Assembly: GCF_014218335.1 (NCBI RefSeq)
Contig: NZ_AP023367.1
Coordinates: 2,295,501-2,359,500, forward strand
Direction: 5' to 3'
Length of the DNA: 64,000 nt
Origin: Anaerocolumna cellulosilytica
GTDB lineage: Bacteria > Bacillota > Clostridia > Lachnospirales > Lachnospiraceae
Part shown: positions 25,048 to 34,996 of the stretch, piece after piece
How the letters are laid out: each line of letters begins with the position of its first letter
How positions within the stretch are numbered: position 1 is the first letter of the stretch
The notes under the pieces: model-generated
Databases searched by the model: none
What the model saw: the letters and a program-made list of their open reading frames with translations, nothing else
Told to the model about the DNA's origin: nothing
Program-made: the position numbers and the translations under genes

Positions 25048-25797
25048 ATGCGTAAAACGTATATAATCATGTGTGTTACATCTATCATAATCCTGCCGGT
25101 ATTGTTTTTTTTGACAAAAAATATTGTATTATCAGGATCGATTAATTTACTTTTAGTGAGTATTTATTATCTGGCTGTTAGTTTAATACAAAGCAGAAAA
25201 CGATTACTTTTATTGGAGAAGTACTGTGACCCGGATATTTTTCTTGCCATAACAGAGAAGCAATTAAAAATGACTTCTAAAAAGCCTAAAATATATAGCG
25301 GACTTTTAATAAATAAAGCTGCCGCTTTGTACCTTAAAGGAGATTTTTTACAGGCGAAAGACGTTCTTTTATCTATAGACAAATCGTTATTGTCTAGTAG
25401 TGACGGTTCACTGCTATTTTATACGGTCAATTTGATTTCCTGTTATTATGAACTTGGAGAGATATCTCAAGGTGAAGAAATGTATCAAAGGGAGGTACCA
25501 AAGCTAATACCGATTACAAAGCGTATGGAATTTGCTTTAGAACTACTTGCAGCAGAACGATTGTATTATATAAATGATTTAAATGAAAGCAAGGTAAGAT
25601 TAACGAAATTATTAACCATGAAACTTAGTAAACGTGTTCATCTTAGTATTCTATACCTATTAGCAAATATTGATGATAAGAACGGTGATTATAAAGCAGC
25701 AGGGATAAAATTTGAACAGATATATAATGACGGAAATAAATTGTGGATTGCCATTAATTCAAAAAACAGGCTGCTTCAGTTTTCTAAACAATCATAA
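25048..25797 (+). CDS. Uncharacterised membrane-anchored helical-repeat protein
   Basis: A 249-residue protein with GAGGGGAAG just before ATG 25048. Two hydrophobic helices occupy residues 5-50 (IIMCVTSIIILPVLFFLT and ISINLLLVSIYYLAV-like segments). The remainder is alpha-helical with TPR-like periodicity, for example AAALYLKGDFLQAKDVLLSI near 92 and AERLYYINDLNESKVRLTKL near 172. I do not recognise a named family. Such proteins are usually tethered scaffolds. The upstream promoter candidate contains ATGGTAAAAT twice (about 24951 and 24995). It is convergent with the large GH2 gene. Confidence 0.7.
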   Translation: MRKTYIIMCVTSIIILPVLFFLTKNIVLSGSINLLLVSIYYLAVSLIQSRKRLLLLEKYCDPDIFLAITEKQLKMTSKKPKIYSGLLINKAAALYLKGDFLQAKDVLLSIDKSLLSSSDGSLLFYTVNLISCYYELGEISQGEEMYQREVPKLIPITKRMEFALELLAAERLYYINDLNESKVRLTKLLTMKLSKRVHLSILYLLANIDDKNGDYKAAGIKFEQIYNDGNKLWIAINSKNRLLQFSKQS

Positions 25798-25833
25798 AGC
25801 TATGAGTATTATCCCATAAAGAAATAGTAATAA

Positions 25834-25890
25834 CACAAGGGGCTGTTGCAGTTTAAGCTATAGGAGTAGCTTTGTAAGAGCTCCCTTGTG
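25834..25890. terminator. Hairpin between convergent genes
   Basis: CACAAGGG (25834-25841) pairs with CCCTTGTG (25883-25890) around a loop of about 40 bases that itself contains AGCTAT/GTAGCT-type pairing. A T-rich stretch (GCGGTTTATTT) follows on the plus strand. It lies between the stops at 25797 and 25927. Confidence 0.5.
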
Positions 25891-25926
25891 CGGTTTATTT
25901 AATACTTCATTTCTATATTTAAAATC

Positions 25927-28900
25927 TTATTGAAACCGAAACCATTTAAAGTCAAAACGGGAACCAGGAAGGAAAACAAATGAAATGTTTTGTTTTCCTG
26001 AAATTGGTTCTAGATTGAATTCCCTGACAACATAATCCTCTGAATAAGAGAATTCAACAATACAGTGTTTTTCGCCCTCCTCACCAGCGAAAATAAGATG
26101 CAGTGTATTATTATCTAGCGGGGAGTGGCCGCAGATTAGAACTTTAGTAATTATGTTGTCTTCAAAGTCGAAGTCCTCAAATACAATGGTTACATTATTA
26201 CCAATATCAGTGATTGCAGCGTCTGTAAGTGTATAGGTATCACCATAAATCCGGCTATAGTCCAAGATGCTAAGGTGCTCCATGGCTTTATTAAGCTTTG
26301 TAAAGTAAAACCCTTTTAAATGTATCTTTCGATAAAGTACAAAGCTGATAGAGGTTATTCCCTTCAGACGTTTGGGAAGCTGATAGTGTTCCTCCTGGTA
26401 TACATTCCAGATGGAGGGCTTTTGATAGGTAACTGTAGTAAGAAGAATACCGTCTGTTGTTTCCGCGTTTCCTTCCCAAATCTCAATCGAAAATTCTTCG
26501 CCATCCAGAGAGAAAATAGGTAGTGTAATCTGATCTGAACCATAATCACCAAAATTAATACCTTCAAAGCCAATCATACTTTTACCGTCTCTGGCAGTTG
26601 CGATACCTCTTTCATTGCCATTGGTCAGGTTATCTGTACCAAAAGTATAGATTCCAGCAGATACCAATTCATACGGATTGATGAATGCTTTACCAAAATC
26701 ATGAATGTAAAATTCCATCTGAGAATAAAGTCGAATCTTGTCAGCGCCATTTTTAGCAGAACAGCGGACGTAGACCATACCGTCTCCAATCGCTTTTAGT
26801 TGTACTTTGTTACCATGGCCAGTTAATAACGCCAGATTAGTATCGATTCCGGCAGCATTGGTTACTCTCCATTCAACTTCGGTATAAGTAGTATGTTCAG
26901 GATGTAATATAACCATAACAGGCAGAAATGGAGTATCTTTTGACAGAAGGTTACCCTGAGGGCAGATAATTTCTAATTTTCTAAGGGGTATTTCATCCAC
27001 TAAACTTACTGCTTCTGTGTGAGTTTGAGCGGTTATAGGGTAGTAACCATATTGGTAATTTGTTTCTTGCAGCCCGACAGAAGAGGGAAGGGAGTCAAGG
27101 ACAATTTCAACCGGCTTTAAGCCTTTGGAAGTAGCTTTAACAATTATCTTGCCAGAGGAGGGGGTGGAGGCGATTACAGCCAGTAGCTTTCCGCTATATA
27201 ACTTGCGGCTGTATCCTTTGTATTGGTCATAATCCGTGCTGTCACCGTTATCAAGACCGATTAGATGGCCAGGACCTTTAATTTCTAAATATATTCTGTT
27301 ATTGGCATTCTCAACCGGAATTCCCTTTTTATCCAATGCATGGATTTCAATAAATGCCAATTCTGACCCATTACTCAGTAAAGTCTGCTTATCGGTTGAA
27401 GCAGCTAAAGCGTAAGCATCACTAAAAGAAGATTTTTCTTCCCAGGCTATAGGGTTATTCGCCTCATCATAGGCTACGGCTTTTAAAACACCGTCACTGT
27501 AAGGAAGTTGCCAGTGCCCCACAAGCTTTTTACCATTTTTATGGTCTATTTCAAAAATTCCTTGTGAAGTTCCATTAAAGAACAACTCAATTCGCGGTGC
27601 ATTAGAACAAATACGGATGTCAATAAGCTGTCCCTTGGAAAAATCCCAATAGGGAAAGATATGTATCATGGGCTTGAATCTATAATCCGTCCATTCAGCT
27701 TGATAAATATAAAAAGAATCTTTAGGAAAGCCGGCAGTATCAAGCTGACCGAAATAAGAATTCTTTGTGTGATAAGGAGTGGGTTCACCTATGTAATCAA
27801 AACCGGTCCAGATGAACTGGCCGGGTGAATAGGAAGCGTCTCTGTCAGCAATAATACAGGCTTCCGTGCTTTTTGCACCCCAGCTTGTTGAACTGTTTCC
27901 AAGTGAAGAGCATTGTTCATCATCATCAGCTAGGAGGGGCTGGTGATAAGGAAAATGATATATGCCACGGCTTTGAACAGTTGAACTGGTTTCACTGCCA
28001 TAAATAATCCAATCAGGATATTCTTTATGATGAAGTTCATAGTATCTTTCCCCATAATTATAGCCTGCAAGTTTTACCACATCAGCACATCTTCTGGCAT
28101 TTTCCCAAGGCATGTAATTGGAGCCGATAGTGACTCTGGCATTTTGTTTCGGATCATGGATAAGTACAGCATCCTGTAGTTTTTTCGTAAGAAGCAGACC
28201 TTGTTCTCCGGCGTGGGTGTCATAGATTTCATTGCCGATACTCCACATAAGCATACTTGGGTGGTTTCTGTCACGGCGTACCCAGCAGTCTATGTCCCTT
28301 TTCCACCAATCTGCAAAAAAACGGGCGTAATCATAAGTAGTTTTACTGCGTTCCCACATGTCAAAGGCTTCCGATACAATCAAAAGTCCCATTTCATCTG
28401 CCAAATCCATGAATTCTACAGCAGGCATGTTGTGGGTAGAACGGATAGCATTTACGCCCATTTCTTTTAAAAGTACAAATTTTCGGCGGATGGCATCTTT
28501 ATGCACAGCGGATCCCAGACAGCCAAAATCATGATGTTCGCAGGCTCCATGTAATTTGAAGCTTCGTCCATTTAAAAAAAAGCCCTTCTGACAATCAAAT
28601 TCAAAGATTCTATAGCCAAATTTTTGTATATATTGATCAAGCATGCTGTCCTCGGATAAAAGTAAGGTTTCCAAACGGTACAAAGAAGGTGCTTCAATAT
28701 CCCACAGAGCAGGATTTTGTACGGTCAGGTTTCCTTTGTGAGATATAAGCAACGGTTCTGTGCCCTTGTAAGAGGGTGCAATGCTTGTTGTATCAATAGG
28801 AGTTTTAGCGGTTGCAACCAGTTTATTGTCTTTATCTATTATGGAATGCTGCAAATATAGTGTTTTATAGCGTTTTATATCTTTCAAACAAATCTCGGTG

Positions 28901-29412
28901 GTTACTTCCGTAAGCCAGTTATTTTTCACCGGTTCTGAATGAATATAGATTCCATCCGGTACCAGATAATTATCAGGATAGGCCTTTAACCAGACATTAC
29001 GATAGATTCCTGCACCGGAGTACCAGCGGGAATTGGGTGATTGAAAGACAACCTGGACATATAGCTCATTTTTACCGGGTTGTACAAAATCAGTAATATC
29101 TAATTCAAAGGTAGTGTATCCATACTTCCAGGTTCCCACAGGCTTGCCGTTGATGTAATAATAGGAATTCATATATACTCCTTCAAAGCGAAGGCAGTAG
29201 CGGTTGTAGGAAGTTAAATTACATAACTCGAAGGTTTTATGGTACCAGCCTTCTGCAGACTGATATAAATTCGCAGTATCATATATCAACCAGTCATGAG
29301 GTAGGGTTACAGGTGTCCAGATAATATCCTCTTTTATGATATCGTCATAGGTTGATGAGATAGGAAATTTGGCAAAACCCCAATCTCCATTAAAAAGTAT
29401 ATTCGCAGTCAT
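25927..29412 (-). CDS. Large GH2 glycoside hydrolase (beta-galactosidase-like) with extended C-terminus
   Basis: A 1161-residue retaining glycosidase. AAAGGAAT precedes ATG 29412. Order: sugar-binding domain (1-165, LPHDWLIYD, GAGIYRNVWL), immunoglobulin-like linker, TIM barrel with acid/base E395 in WSIGNEIYD and nucleophile E474 in IIYGSETSS, then beta-sandwich domains including PGQFIWTGFDYIGEPTPYH near 545 and a GPGHLIGLDNGD segment near 720. The last 300 residues form an additional beta-rich region that resembles a carbohydrate-binding domain. No signal peptide is seen, so it is intracellular. It follows its AraC regulator by 20 bp and forms an operon with it. The specificity (galactoside, glucuronide or other) is not decidable from motifs. 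Confidence 0.88.
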   Translation of the reverse strand: MTANILFNGDWGFAKFPISSTYDDIIKEDIIWTPVTLPHDWLIYDTANLYQSAEGWYHKTFELCNLTSYNRYCLRFEGVYMNSYYYINGKPVGTWKYGYTTFELDITDFVQPGKNELYVQVVFQSPNSRWYSGAGIYRNVWLKAYPDNYLVPDGIYIHSEPVKNNWLTEVTTEICLKDIKRYKTLYLQHSIIDKDNKLVATAKTPIDTTSIAPSYKGTEPLLISHKGNLTVQNPALWDIEAPSLYRLETLLLSEDSMLDQYIQKFGYRIFEFDCQKGFFLNGRSFKLHGACEHHDFGCLGSAVHKDAIRRKFVLLKEMGVNAIRSTHNMPAVEFMDLADEMGLLIVSEAFDMWERSKTTYDYARFFADWWKRDIDCWVRRDRNHPSMLMWSIGNEIYDTHAGEQGLLLTKKLQDAVLIHDPKQNARVTIGSNYMPWENARRCADVVKLAGYNYGERYYELHHKEYPDWIIYGSETSSTVQSRGIYHFPYHQPLLADDDEQCSSLGNSSTSWGAKSTEACIIADRDASYSPGQFIWTGFDYIGEPTPYHTKNSYFGQLDTAGFPKDSFYIYQAEWTDYRFKPMIHIFPYWDFSKGQLIDIRICSNAPRIELFFNGTSQGIFEIDHKNGKKLVGHWQLPYSDGVLKAVAYDEANNPIAWEEKSSFSDAYALAASTDKQTLLSNGSELAFIEIHALDKKGIPVENANNRIYLEIKGPGHLIGLDNGDSTDYDQYKGYSRKLYSGKLLAVIASTPSSGKIIVKATSKGLKPVEIVLDSLPSSVGLQETNYQYGYYPITAQTHTEAVSLVDEIPLRKLEIICPQGNLLSKDTPFLPVMVILHPEHTTYTEVEWRVTNAAGIDTNLALLTGHGNKVQLKAIGDGMVYVRCSAKNGADKIRLYSQMEFYIHDFGKAFINPYELVSAGIYTFGTDNLTNGNERGIATARDGKSMIGFEGINFGDYGSDQITLPIFSLDGEEFSIEIWEGNAETTDGILLTTVTYQKPSIWNVYQEEHYQLPKRLKGITSISFVLYRKIHLKGFYFTKLNKAMEHLSILDYSRIYGDTYTLTDAAITDIGNNVTIVFEDFDFEDNIITKVLICGHSPLDNNTLHLIFAGEEGEKHCIVEFSYSEDYVVREFNLEPISGKQNISFVFLPGSRFDFKWFRFQ

Positions 29413-29432
29413 TCTAATTCCTTTCAGTGTAA

Positions 29433-30341
29433 TCAGAGCTGTTGTTTGGCTTCATTCTTAAAGTGGCTGACCATTACCGAGTGAGTCCCGTGAAGACATT
29501 TATACTCTGTGGGAGTACAGCGTTTATAGGTTTTAAATACCCGGTTAAAGGTTGCAAGACTTATAAAACCAGAGCGCATGGCAACCTCAGTTACCGATAG
29601 ATTAGGGTCTATCAAAAGCCGTTCAGCGTGCATTATACGATGCTTGTTTAGATAACTGTAATAGGACATTCCGGTAAATTGCTTGAACAGTCTGGTGAAA
29701 TGAAATTTACTAAAACCTGCCATGGCGGCCAGATCCTCCACTTTAATATCTTCTGTACAATGCTCATTCATGTAATTACATACTTGTAAAAATTTATCTA
29801 TATACTCGTGCTGTTTTTGACTTTTGGTGCCTGGAAAACGATTTTCTCCTTTCATACAGTTTCGTCCCAGAATAACGAAAAACTGTATAAGCATGGAGTA
29901 GGCAGAGGCTTCTTTTAATAGTGATTTGCTAAAATATTCTTTTTTCAAATTTAATAATATGTTTTTTAATAAGCGGTGTAATTCTTCACTACTTTCCTTT
30001 GTAATAACGATACAGGGATGAAACAAATGAAAGGCAGAATCAAAACCGGTTAGATTATAGAGCAACGAGCAGTCAAACTGTAGGATAATACGCTCTCCAG
30101 ATTCCGGTGCAAACAACTGATGAAGTTCACCCGAAGGCAGAACTAGGATTTCTCCGGGATTCAAAACATGTTTTGTATCATTGACAATCACTGTATAGAT
30201 ATTATCAATGGGCATAATAATTTCACCCGCGGTATGCCAATGAACGGGATAATCCTCGGCCTCCTGGTTTAAATAAAGTCTGATTCCAAAATGCTCAAGG
30301 TAGGAAACGGTTTCTCTGGTACCATTCAGTATTTCTATCAT
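29433..30341 (-). CDS. AraC-family transcriptional regulator
   Basis: A 302-residue regulator. The N-terminal cupin has EDYPVHWHTAGEIIMPIDN with a His cluster, and NPGEILVLPSGELHQLF. The C-terminal region has two helix-turn-helix motifs, FSKFHFTRLFKQFTGMSYY and LATFNRVFKTYKRCTPTEYK. AAAGGA lies about 11 bases before ATG 30341. It is the promoter-proximal gene of a two-gene operon with the large GH2 enzyme and probably activates it when its sugar is present (inference). Confidence 0.9.
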   Translation of the reverse strand: MIEILNGTRETVSYLEHFGIRLYLNQEAEDYPVHWHTAGEIIMPIDNIYTVIVNDTKHVLNPGEILVLPSGELHQLFAPESGERIILQFDCSLLYNLTGFDSAFHLFHPCIVITKESSEELHRLLKNILLNLKKEYFSKSLLKEASAYSMLIQFFVILGRNCMKGENRFPGTKSQKQHEYIDKFLQVCNYMNEHCTEDIKVEDLAAMAGFSKFHFTRLFKQFTGMSYYSYLNKHRIMHAERLLIDPNLSVTEVAMRSGFISLATFNRVFKTYKRCTPTEYKCLHGTHSVMVSHFKNEAKQQL

Positions 30342-30367
30342 TGGGTATCAATCCTTTCTTAAACATA

Positions 30368-30428
30368 AATAATTAGGTGATTTTGGTGGGTTCCATTGCA
30401 CGAAATGACTGTTTTGCAATCACCTAAT
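30368..30428. repeat. Hairpin with similarity to the MITE-like element (partial copy)
   Basis: ATTAGGTGATT (30372-30382) pairs perfectly with AATCACCTAAT (30418-30428). On the minus strand the interior reads GGAACCCACCAAAATCACC, matching GGAACCAGTCAAAATCACC at 14088-14106 and the equivalent in copy A. It looks like the left half of the element, now closed into its own hairpin. It lies just upstream of the AraC-GH2 operon. Confidence 0.4.
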
Positions 30429-30771
30429 CAGTAACAAATGTTCATATTATAAATAAAACGCAAATATAACTATTAAGTTAATAAGCTAAAATGGATAACA
30501 CCTATACAAAATGCCTTATTAATTATTTAAATAAACAAAACATATGTATAAAATGATGAAGCTTTATTCTGCTAATCTTAAGTATGAACTGATATTTATA
30601 ATAAAATAATAGCACAAAGTGATCGGTATTGCATGAAATTATTTCAAAATAGCAATATTTGATTAATGAACAGCAATATGTAAGAAGAATCACATGTCAA
30701 AAAGCTATATAATTAACCTAAGATTTTATTAAAAATGTACAATTTACATAAAGAAAGATGGTGCAAAGAAT
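30429..30771 (+). other. Gene-free promoter region upstream of the glucuronoxylan operon
   Basis: AT-rich DNA with no open frame of note. Several TATAAT-like boxes are present (for example AAAATAATAG near 30602, TATATAATTAA near 30704), but no single promoter stands out. The GH3 start at 30772 has only a weak purine-rich site, AAGAAAGATGG. Confidence 0.4.
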
Positions 30772-32928
30772 ATGACAGAGTTAACTAAAAATCGGGAGAA
30801 AATCATCTCGTATAAGAAACGTGCAGAAGAATTGGTAGGGCAGATGACGCTTGAAGAAAAAGTATTTCAGATGCTGCATTCTGCACCGGCTATTAAAAGG
30901 CTGAACATAAAGTCTTATAATTGGTGGAATGAAGGGCTGCATGGAGTAGCAAGAGCCGGGGTTGCGACGGTCTTTCCTCAGGCGATTGGGCTTGCTGCAA
31001 CCTTTGACGAAGAATTGCTAGAAGAGGTGGCAGATGCGGTTGCTACTGAAGCAAGAGCTAAATTTAATATGCAGCAGGATTTTGATGATACGGATATTTA
31101 TAAGGGGTTAACCTTTTGGGCACCCAATGTTAATATTTTTAGAGATCCCAGGTGGGGAAGGGGCCATGAAACCTACGGTGAGGATCCCTATCTGACTACA
31201 AGGCTTGGTGTTCGATTTATAAATGGATTACAGGGACACGATGAAAATTATTTAAAGGTTGCTGCCTGTGCTAAACATTTTGCTGTGCATTCTGGTCCTG
31301 AGGATATCAGACACAGCTTTAATGCAGAAGTTTCATTGCAGGATTTAAATGAAACATATCTGCCGGCATTTAAAGCATGTGTGGAAGAAGGAAATGTGGA
31401 AGCTGTAATGGGAGCTTACAATAGAACCAACGGCGAAGCTTGTTGTGGCAGTGAGTTGTTATTGGTAAAGATATTACGAGGTGAGTGGGGGTTTGACGGG
31501 CATGTTGTATCGGACTGCTGGGCGATAAAGGATTTTCATGAAAATCATAAAGTAACAAGTAGTGCCGTTGAATCGGTGGCATTAGCCGTAAACCGTGGCT
31601 GTGACCTTAATTGCGGAAATATTTTTATATATTTGTTAGAAGCAGTAAAACAGGGACTTGTGACGGAGGAAGCAATTACAACAGCAGTAACCAGACTTTT
31701 TACCACTCGTATGAAGTTAGGATTATTCGATGAAGAGGTTAAGGTTCCTTTTTCATCCATACATTATAATCAGGTGGATACGGAAAAGATGCAGGAATTA
31801 AACCGAAAGGCAGCAAGAGAGTGCCTGGTACTTCTTAAGAATGATAATAACCTGCTACCTCTTGACAAATCCAAATTAAAAACCATAGGAGTAATTGGTC
31901 CTAATGCCAATAACCGTAAAGCCTTAATTGGTAATTATGAAGGAACAGCTTCCAGATATATTACCATATCAGAAGGGATACAGGATTATGTTGGAAAAGA
32001 TGTAAGAGTACTATATTCGGAAGGATGTCACTTATTTCAGGACAGGATAAGTAATCTTAGCACAGGAAATGACCGTATCTCAGAAGTTAAGGGGGTTTGC
32101 AGGGAAAGTGATGTTGTCATTGCCTGTTTGGGATTGGATTCTGGTCTAGAAGGAGAAGAAGGAGATGCCGGCAACCAGTTTGCCAGCGGTGACAAGAAGG
32201 ATTTAAGGCTTCCGGGCATTCAAGAAGAAATCTTAAAAACCATATATGAAAGCGGTAAGCCAGTTATATTGGTTTTATTATCTGGTAGTGCACTAGCAGT
32301 AGGATGGGCACAGGAACATATTCCGGCAATTATACAAGGATGGTATCCGGGAGCACAAGGAGGAAAGGCAATTGCAGAAGCTATCTTTGGTGAATTTTCA
32401 CCGGAGGGAAAATTGCCTGTTACATTTTATCATTCCTCAGAGGAATTGCCTGCTTTTACAGACTATTCTATGAAGAACCGCACCTACCGCTATATGGAAG
32501 GTGAGGCACTATATCCTTTTGGTTATGGTCTATCCTACACGGATTTTAATATCGGTAAAGTAGAAATTGATTCAACGGTTATAACTGAAAGAGGCATACA
32601 GGTTACTGTAACAATAAAAAATAATGGGAAAGTCACCGGCGGTGAGGTAATTCAAGTTTATGTAAAGGCAGAGCGTTCCAATACACCGAATCCTCAACTG
32701 AAAGCTTTCTGTAAGGTACATTTACAACCGGGAGAAGAGCAAAAAGTAGTATTGCAGCTGCCTCAAAAAGCTTTCGGATTATGCGATGAATATGGTAAGA
32801 TAAGGATATATCAGGGGAATTATACCATTTACGTAGGAACTACACAGCCGGATAGCAGAAGTCTTGCTTTGACCGGTAAAGAAACAAAGCGTTTTCTTGT
32901 ATCAGCTGGTGAAGACAAAGAGGTTTAG
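30772..32928 (+). CDS. GH3 glycosidase, probable beta-xylosidase
   Basis: A 718-residue retaining enzyme that would release xylose from the ends of xylo-oligosaccharides. YNWWNEGLHGVARAG near residue 49 is typical of the xylosidase/arabinofuranosidase branch; RDPRWGRGHETYGEDPYL near 124 and KHFAVHSGPE near 168 bind substrate. The nucleophile is D248 in HVVSDCWAI. The second domain has VVIACLGLDSGLEGEEGD near 455, and a fibronectin III-like C-terminus begins near 600 (GYGLSYTDF). No signal peptide, so it is cytoplasmic. It leads an operon with a GH67 glucuronidase and an oligosaccharide importer, which supports the xylan role. Confidence 0.9.
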   Translation: MTELTKNREKIISYKKRAEELVGQMTLEEKVFQMLHSAPAIKRLNIKSYNWWNEGLHGVARAGVATVFPQAIGLAATFDEELLEEVADAVATEARAKFNMQQDFDDTDIYKGLTFWAPNVNIFRDPRWGRGHETYGEDPYLTTRLGVRFINGLQGHDENYLKVAACAKHFAVHSGPEDIRHSFNAEVSLQDLNETYLPAFKACVEEGNVEAVMGAYNRTNGEACCGSELLLVKILRGEWGFDGHVVSDCWAIKDFHENHKVTSSAVESVALAVNRGCDLNCGNIFIYLLEAVKQGLVTEEAITTAVTRLFTTRMKLGLFDEEVKVPFSSIHYNQVDTEKMQELNRKAARECLVLLKNDNNLLPLDKSKLKTIGVIGPNANNRKALIGNYEGTASRYITISEGIQDYVGKDVRVLYSEGCHLFQDRISNLSTGNDRISEVKGVCRESDVVIACLGLDSGLEGEEGDAGNQFASGDKKDLRLPGIQEEILKTIYESGKPVILVLLSGSALAVGWAQEHIPAIIQGWYPGAQGGKAIAEAIFGEFSPEGKLPVTFYHSSEELPAFTDYSMKNRTYRYMEGEALYPFGYGLSYTDFNIGKVEIDSTVITERGIQVTVTIKNNGKVTGGEVIQVYVKAERSNTPNPQLKAFCKVHLQPGEEQKVVLQLPQKAFGLCDEYGKIRIYQGNYTIYVGTTQPDSRSLALTGKETKRFLVSAGEDKEV

Positions 32929-32945
32929 AAAATGAGGTGACAACA

Positions 32946-34922
32946 ATGGAGTATGGGAAAGCGTGGCTAAACTACCGTAGAATTGAAGAAAAAAGTTTTT
33001 GTAAATATCTTACTGGTATTTATTCACAGGTTGAGGATGATAAAATTAATTCTGGTATAAAAGAATTAAATATAGCTTTTGAAGGAATGTATGGTATAAA
33101 AATTCCTTTTAGCAGATGGGAAACCGATTCCGGCATTCAACTAAAAATAAGTAGTGACTTATCAAAAGAAGAGTATTACATACATCCAAATGGCAATGTA
33201 TTTCTTATCGAAGGTGGATCGAGTACGGGAATATTATATGGAATTTTTCAACTGCTTAGAATGCTTATGGAAGAGACACCTGCTAAAGATATTGCGGTAA
33301 GAAAAGCGCCTGATAATCCGCTGCGGATGCTAAATCATTGGGATAACATGGATGGCTCCATCGAGAGAGGTTATGCAGGAGAATCCTTTTTCTTTCAGAA
33401 GAATAAAGTGATGGTTAATGAACGAACCAGAGATTATGCAAGACTTGTTGCATCAGTTGGAATTAACGGAGTGGTTATTAATAATGTTAATGTGAAGCAA
33501 GAAGCTACCAGACTGATTACCAAAGAGCATTTAAAAGAATTAAAGAAGATGGAAGAGATATTTGCGGCTTTTGGTATCAGACTTTTCTTAAGTCTTAATT
33601 TTGCAGCTCCTATGGAGTTAGGCGGTATGGCTACAGCTGATCCTTTATCACCGGAGGTAAAGGTGTGGTGGAAAGAAAAATTAAAGGAAGTATATGAACA
33701 TCTGCCAAGGCTTGGAGGATTTCTCATAAAGGCAGATTCAGAAGGAAGACCCGGCCCCTTTACCTATAATAGAACCCATGCTGATGGTGCCAATATGCTG
33801 GCAGAAATTATTAAACCCTACAATGGTATCATTATCTGGCGTTGCTTTGTGTATAATTGCAAACAAGATTGGCGGGATAAGAAGACAGATAGGGCAAGAT
33901 CTGGATATGATCATTTTAAACCACTCGATGGAGCTTTTTTGGAGAATGTAATTCTACAGATTAAAAACGGACCTATGGATTTTCAGGTAAGAGAGCCTGT
34001 ATCGCCGCTATTCGGAGGTATGAGCGCAACGAATCAGATGATAGAATTTCAAATCGCCCAGGAATACACAGGACAGCAAAGGCATGTATGTTATCTTTTG
34101 CCAAGCTTTAAGGAGATTCTTGATTTTCGAACCTACTGTCAAGAAGAGAGAGATACCGTTGCAGACATTGTAAGCGGTAAAACCTTTAGTCGCAGCAATT
34201 GTGGTATGGCTGCCGTGGCAAATACAGGAAATGATTTAAATTGGACAGGACACGACCTTGCAGCGGCTAACTTTTATGGTTTTGGCAGATTGAGTTTTGA
34301 TATGTCTTTAAGCAGTGAGAAGATTGCAAAGGAATGGATTGTTCAAACGTTTGGTTCCATTGAGAAGATTGTCAAAAACATATCCCAGATATTGTTAAAC
34401 TCCTGGGAAACTTATGAAAAATATACCTCACCATTGGGAATTGGTTGGATGGTTAATCCTGGTCACCATTATGGACCTAATGTGGACGGTTATGAATATG
34501 ACAGATGGGGCACATATCATAGAGCAGACCATAAAGGTCTTGGAGTGGACAGAAGTAGTGCAGGCACAGGTTATTCGACCCAGTATCACGAGTATAATGC
34601 CAGACTTTATGAATCTAAAGAAAATTGTCCGGAGGAATTATTGCTGTTCTTCCATTATGTAGAATATTCTTATCGTTTAAAAAGCAAAAAGACCTTGATT
34701 CAGCATATTTACGATACGCATTTTGAGGGAGTAGATGAAGTTGAAACTATGTTGGAACTTTTTGAAGAAGTAAAGGGTGATATGGATACTGATGTATATA
34801 ATAGAATAGCGGCACGTCTTAAGGAACAGCTTCTTCATTCAAAGGAATGGCGAGATATTGTATGTTCATATTTTTACCGTAAATCAGCAGTTCCTGATGA
34901 AAAAAACAGGGAAATTTATTGA
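32946..34922 (+). CDS. Alpha-glucuronidase (GH67)
   Basis: A 658-residue inverting enzyme that removes (4-O-methyl)-glucuronic acid from the non-reducing end of aldouronic acids derived from glucuronoxylan. ATG 32946 follows GAGGTG by six bases; a GTG at 32937 is the alternative. The catalytic acid E266 lies in IKADSEGRPGP, and the two general-base residues are D328 in HFKPLDGAF and E350 in VREPVSPLFGG. Other family segments are NHWDNMDGSIERGYAG near 130 and MVNPGHHYGPNVDGYEYDRW near 510. It follows the GH3 gene by 17 bp and precedes the permeases, so debranching is coupled with uptake. Confidence 0.95.
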   Translation: MEYGKAWLNYRRIEEKSFCKYLTGIYSQVEDDKINSGIKELNIAFEGMYGIKIPFSRWETDSGIQLKISSDLSKEEYYIHPNGNVFLIEGGSSTGILYGIFQLLRMLMEETPAKDIAVRKAPDNPLRMLNHWDNMDGSIERGYAGESFFFQKNKVMVNERTRDYARLVASVGINGVVINNVNVKQEATRLITKEHLKELKKMEEIFAAFGIRLFLSLNFAAPMELGGMATADPLSPEVKVWWKEKLKEVYEHLPRLGGFLIKADSEGRPGPFTYNRTHADGANMLAEIIKPYNGIIIWRCFVYNCKQDWRDKKTDRARSGYDHFKPLDGAFLENVILQIKNGPMDFQVREPVSPLFGGMSATNQMIEFQIAQEYTGQQRHVCYLLPSFKEILDFRTYCQEERDTVADIVSGKTFSRSNCGMAAVANTGNDLNWTGHDLAAANFYGFGRLSFDMSLSSEKIAKEWIVQTFGSIEKIVKNISQILLNSWETYEKYTSPLGIGWMVNPGHHYGPNVDGYEYDRWGTYHRADHKGLGVDRSSAGTGYSTQYHEYNARLYESKENCPEELLLFFHYVEYSYRLKSKKTLIQHIYDTHFEGVDEVETMLELFEEVKGDMDTDVYNRIAARLKEQLLHSKEWRDIVCSYFYRKSAVPDEKNREIY

Positions 34923-34996
34923 GCAGCAGTAAGGCTGTTTAAAGCATTGTAGCAAGCATTAATTTTTTTGTACAGATTATAGAAAGTGGTGACAAG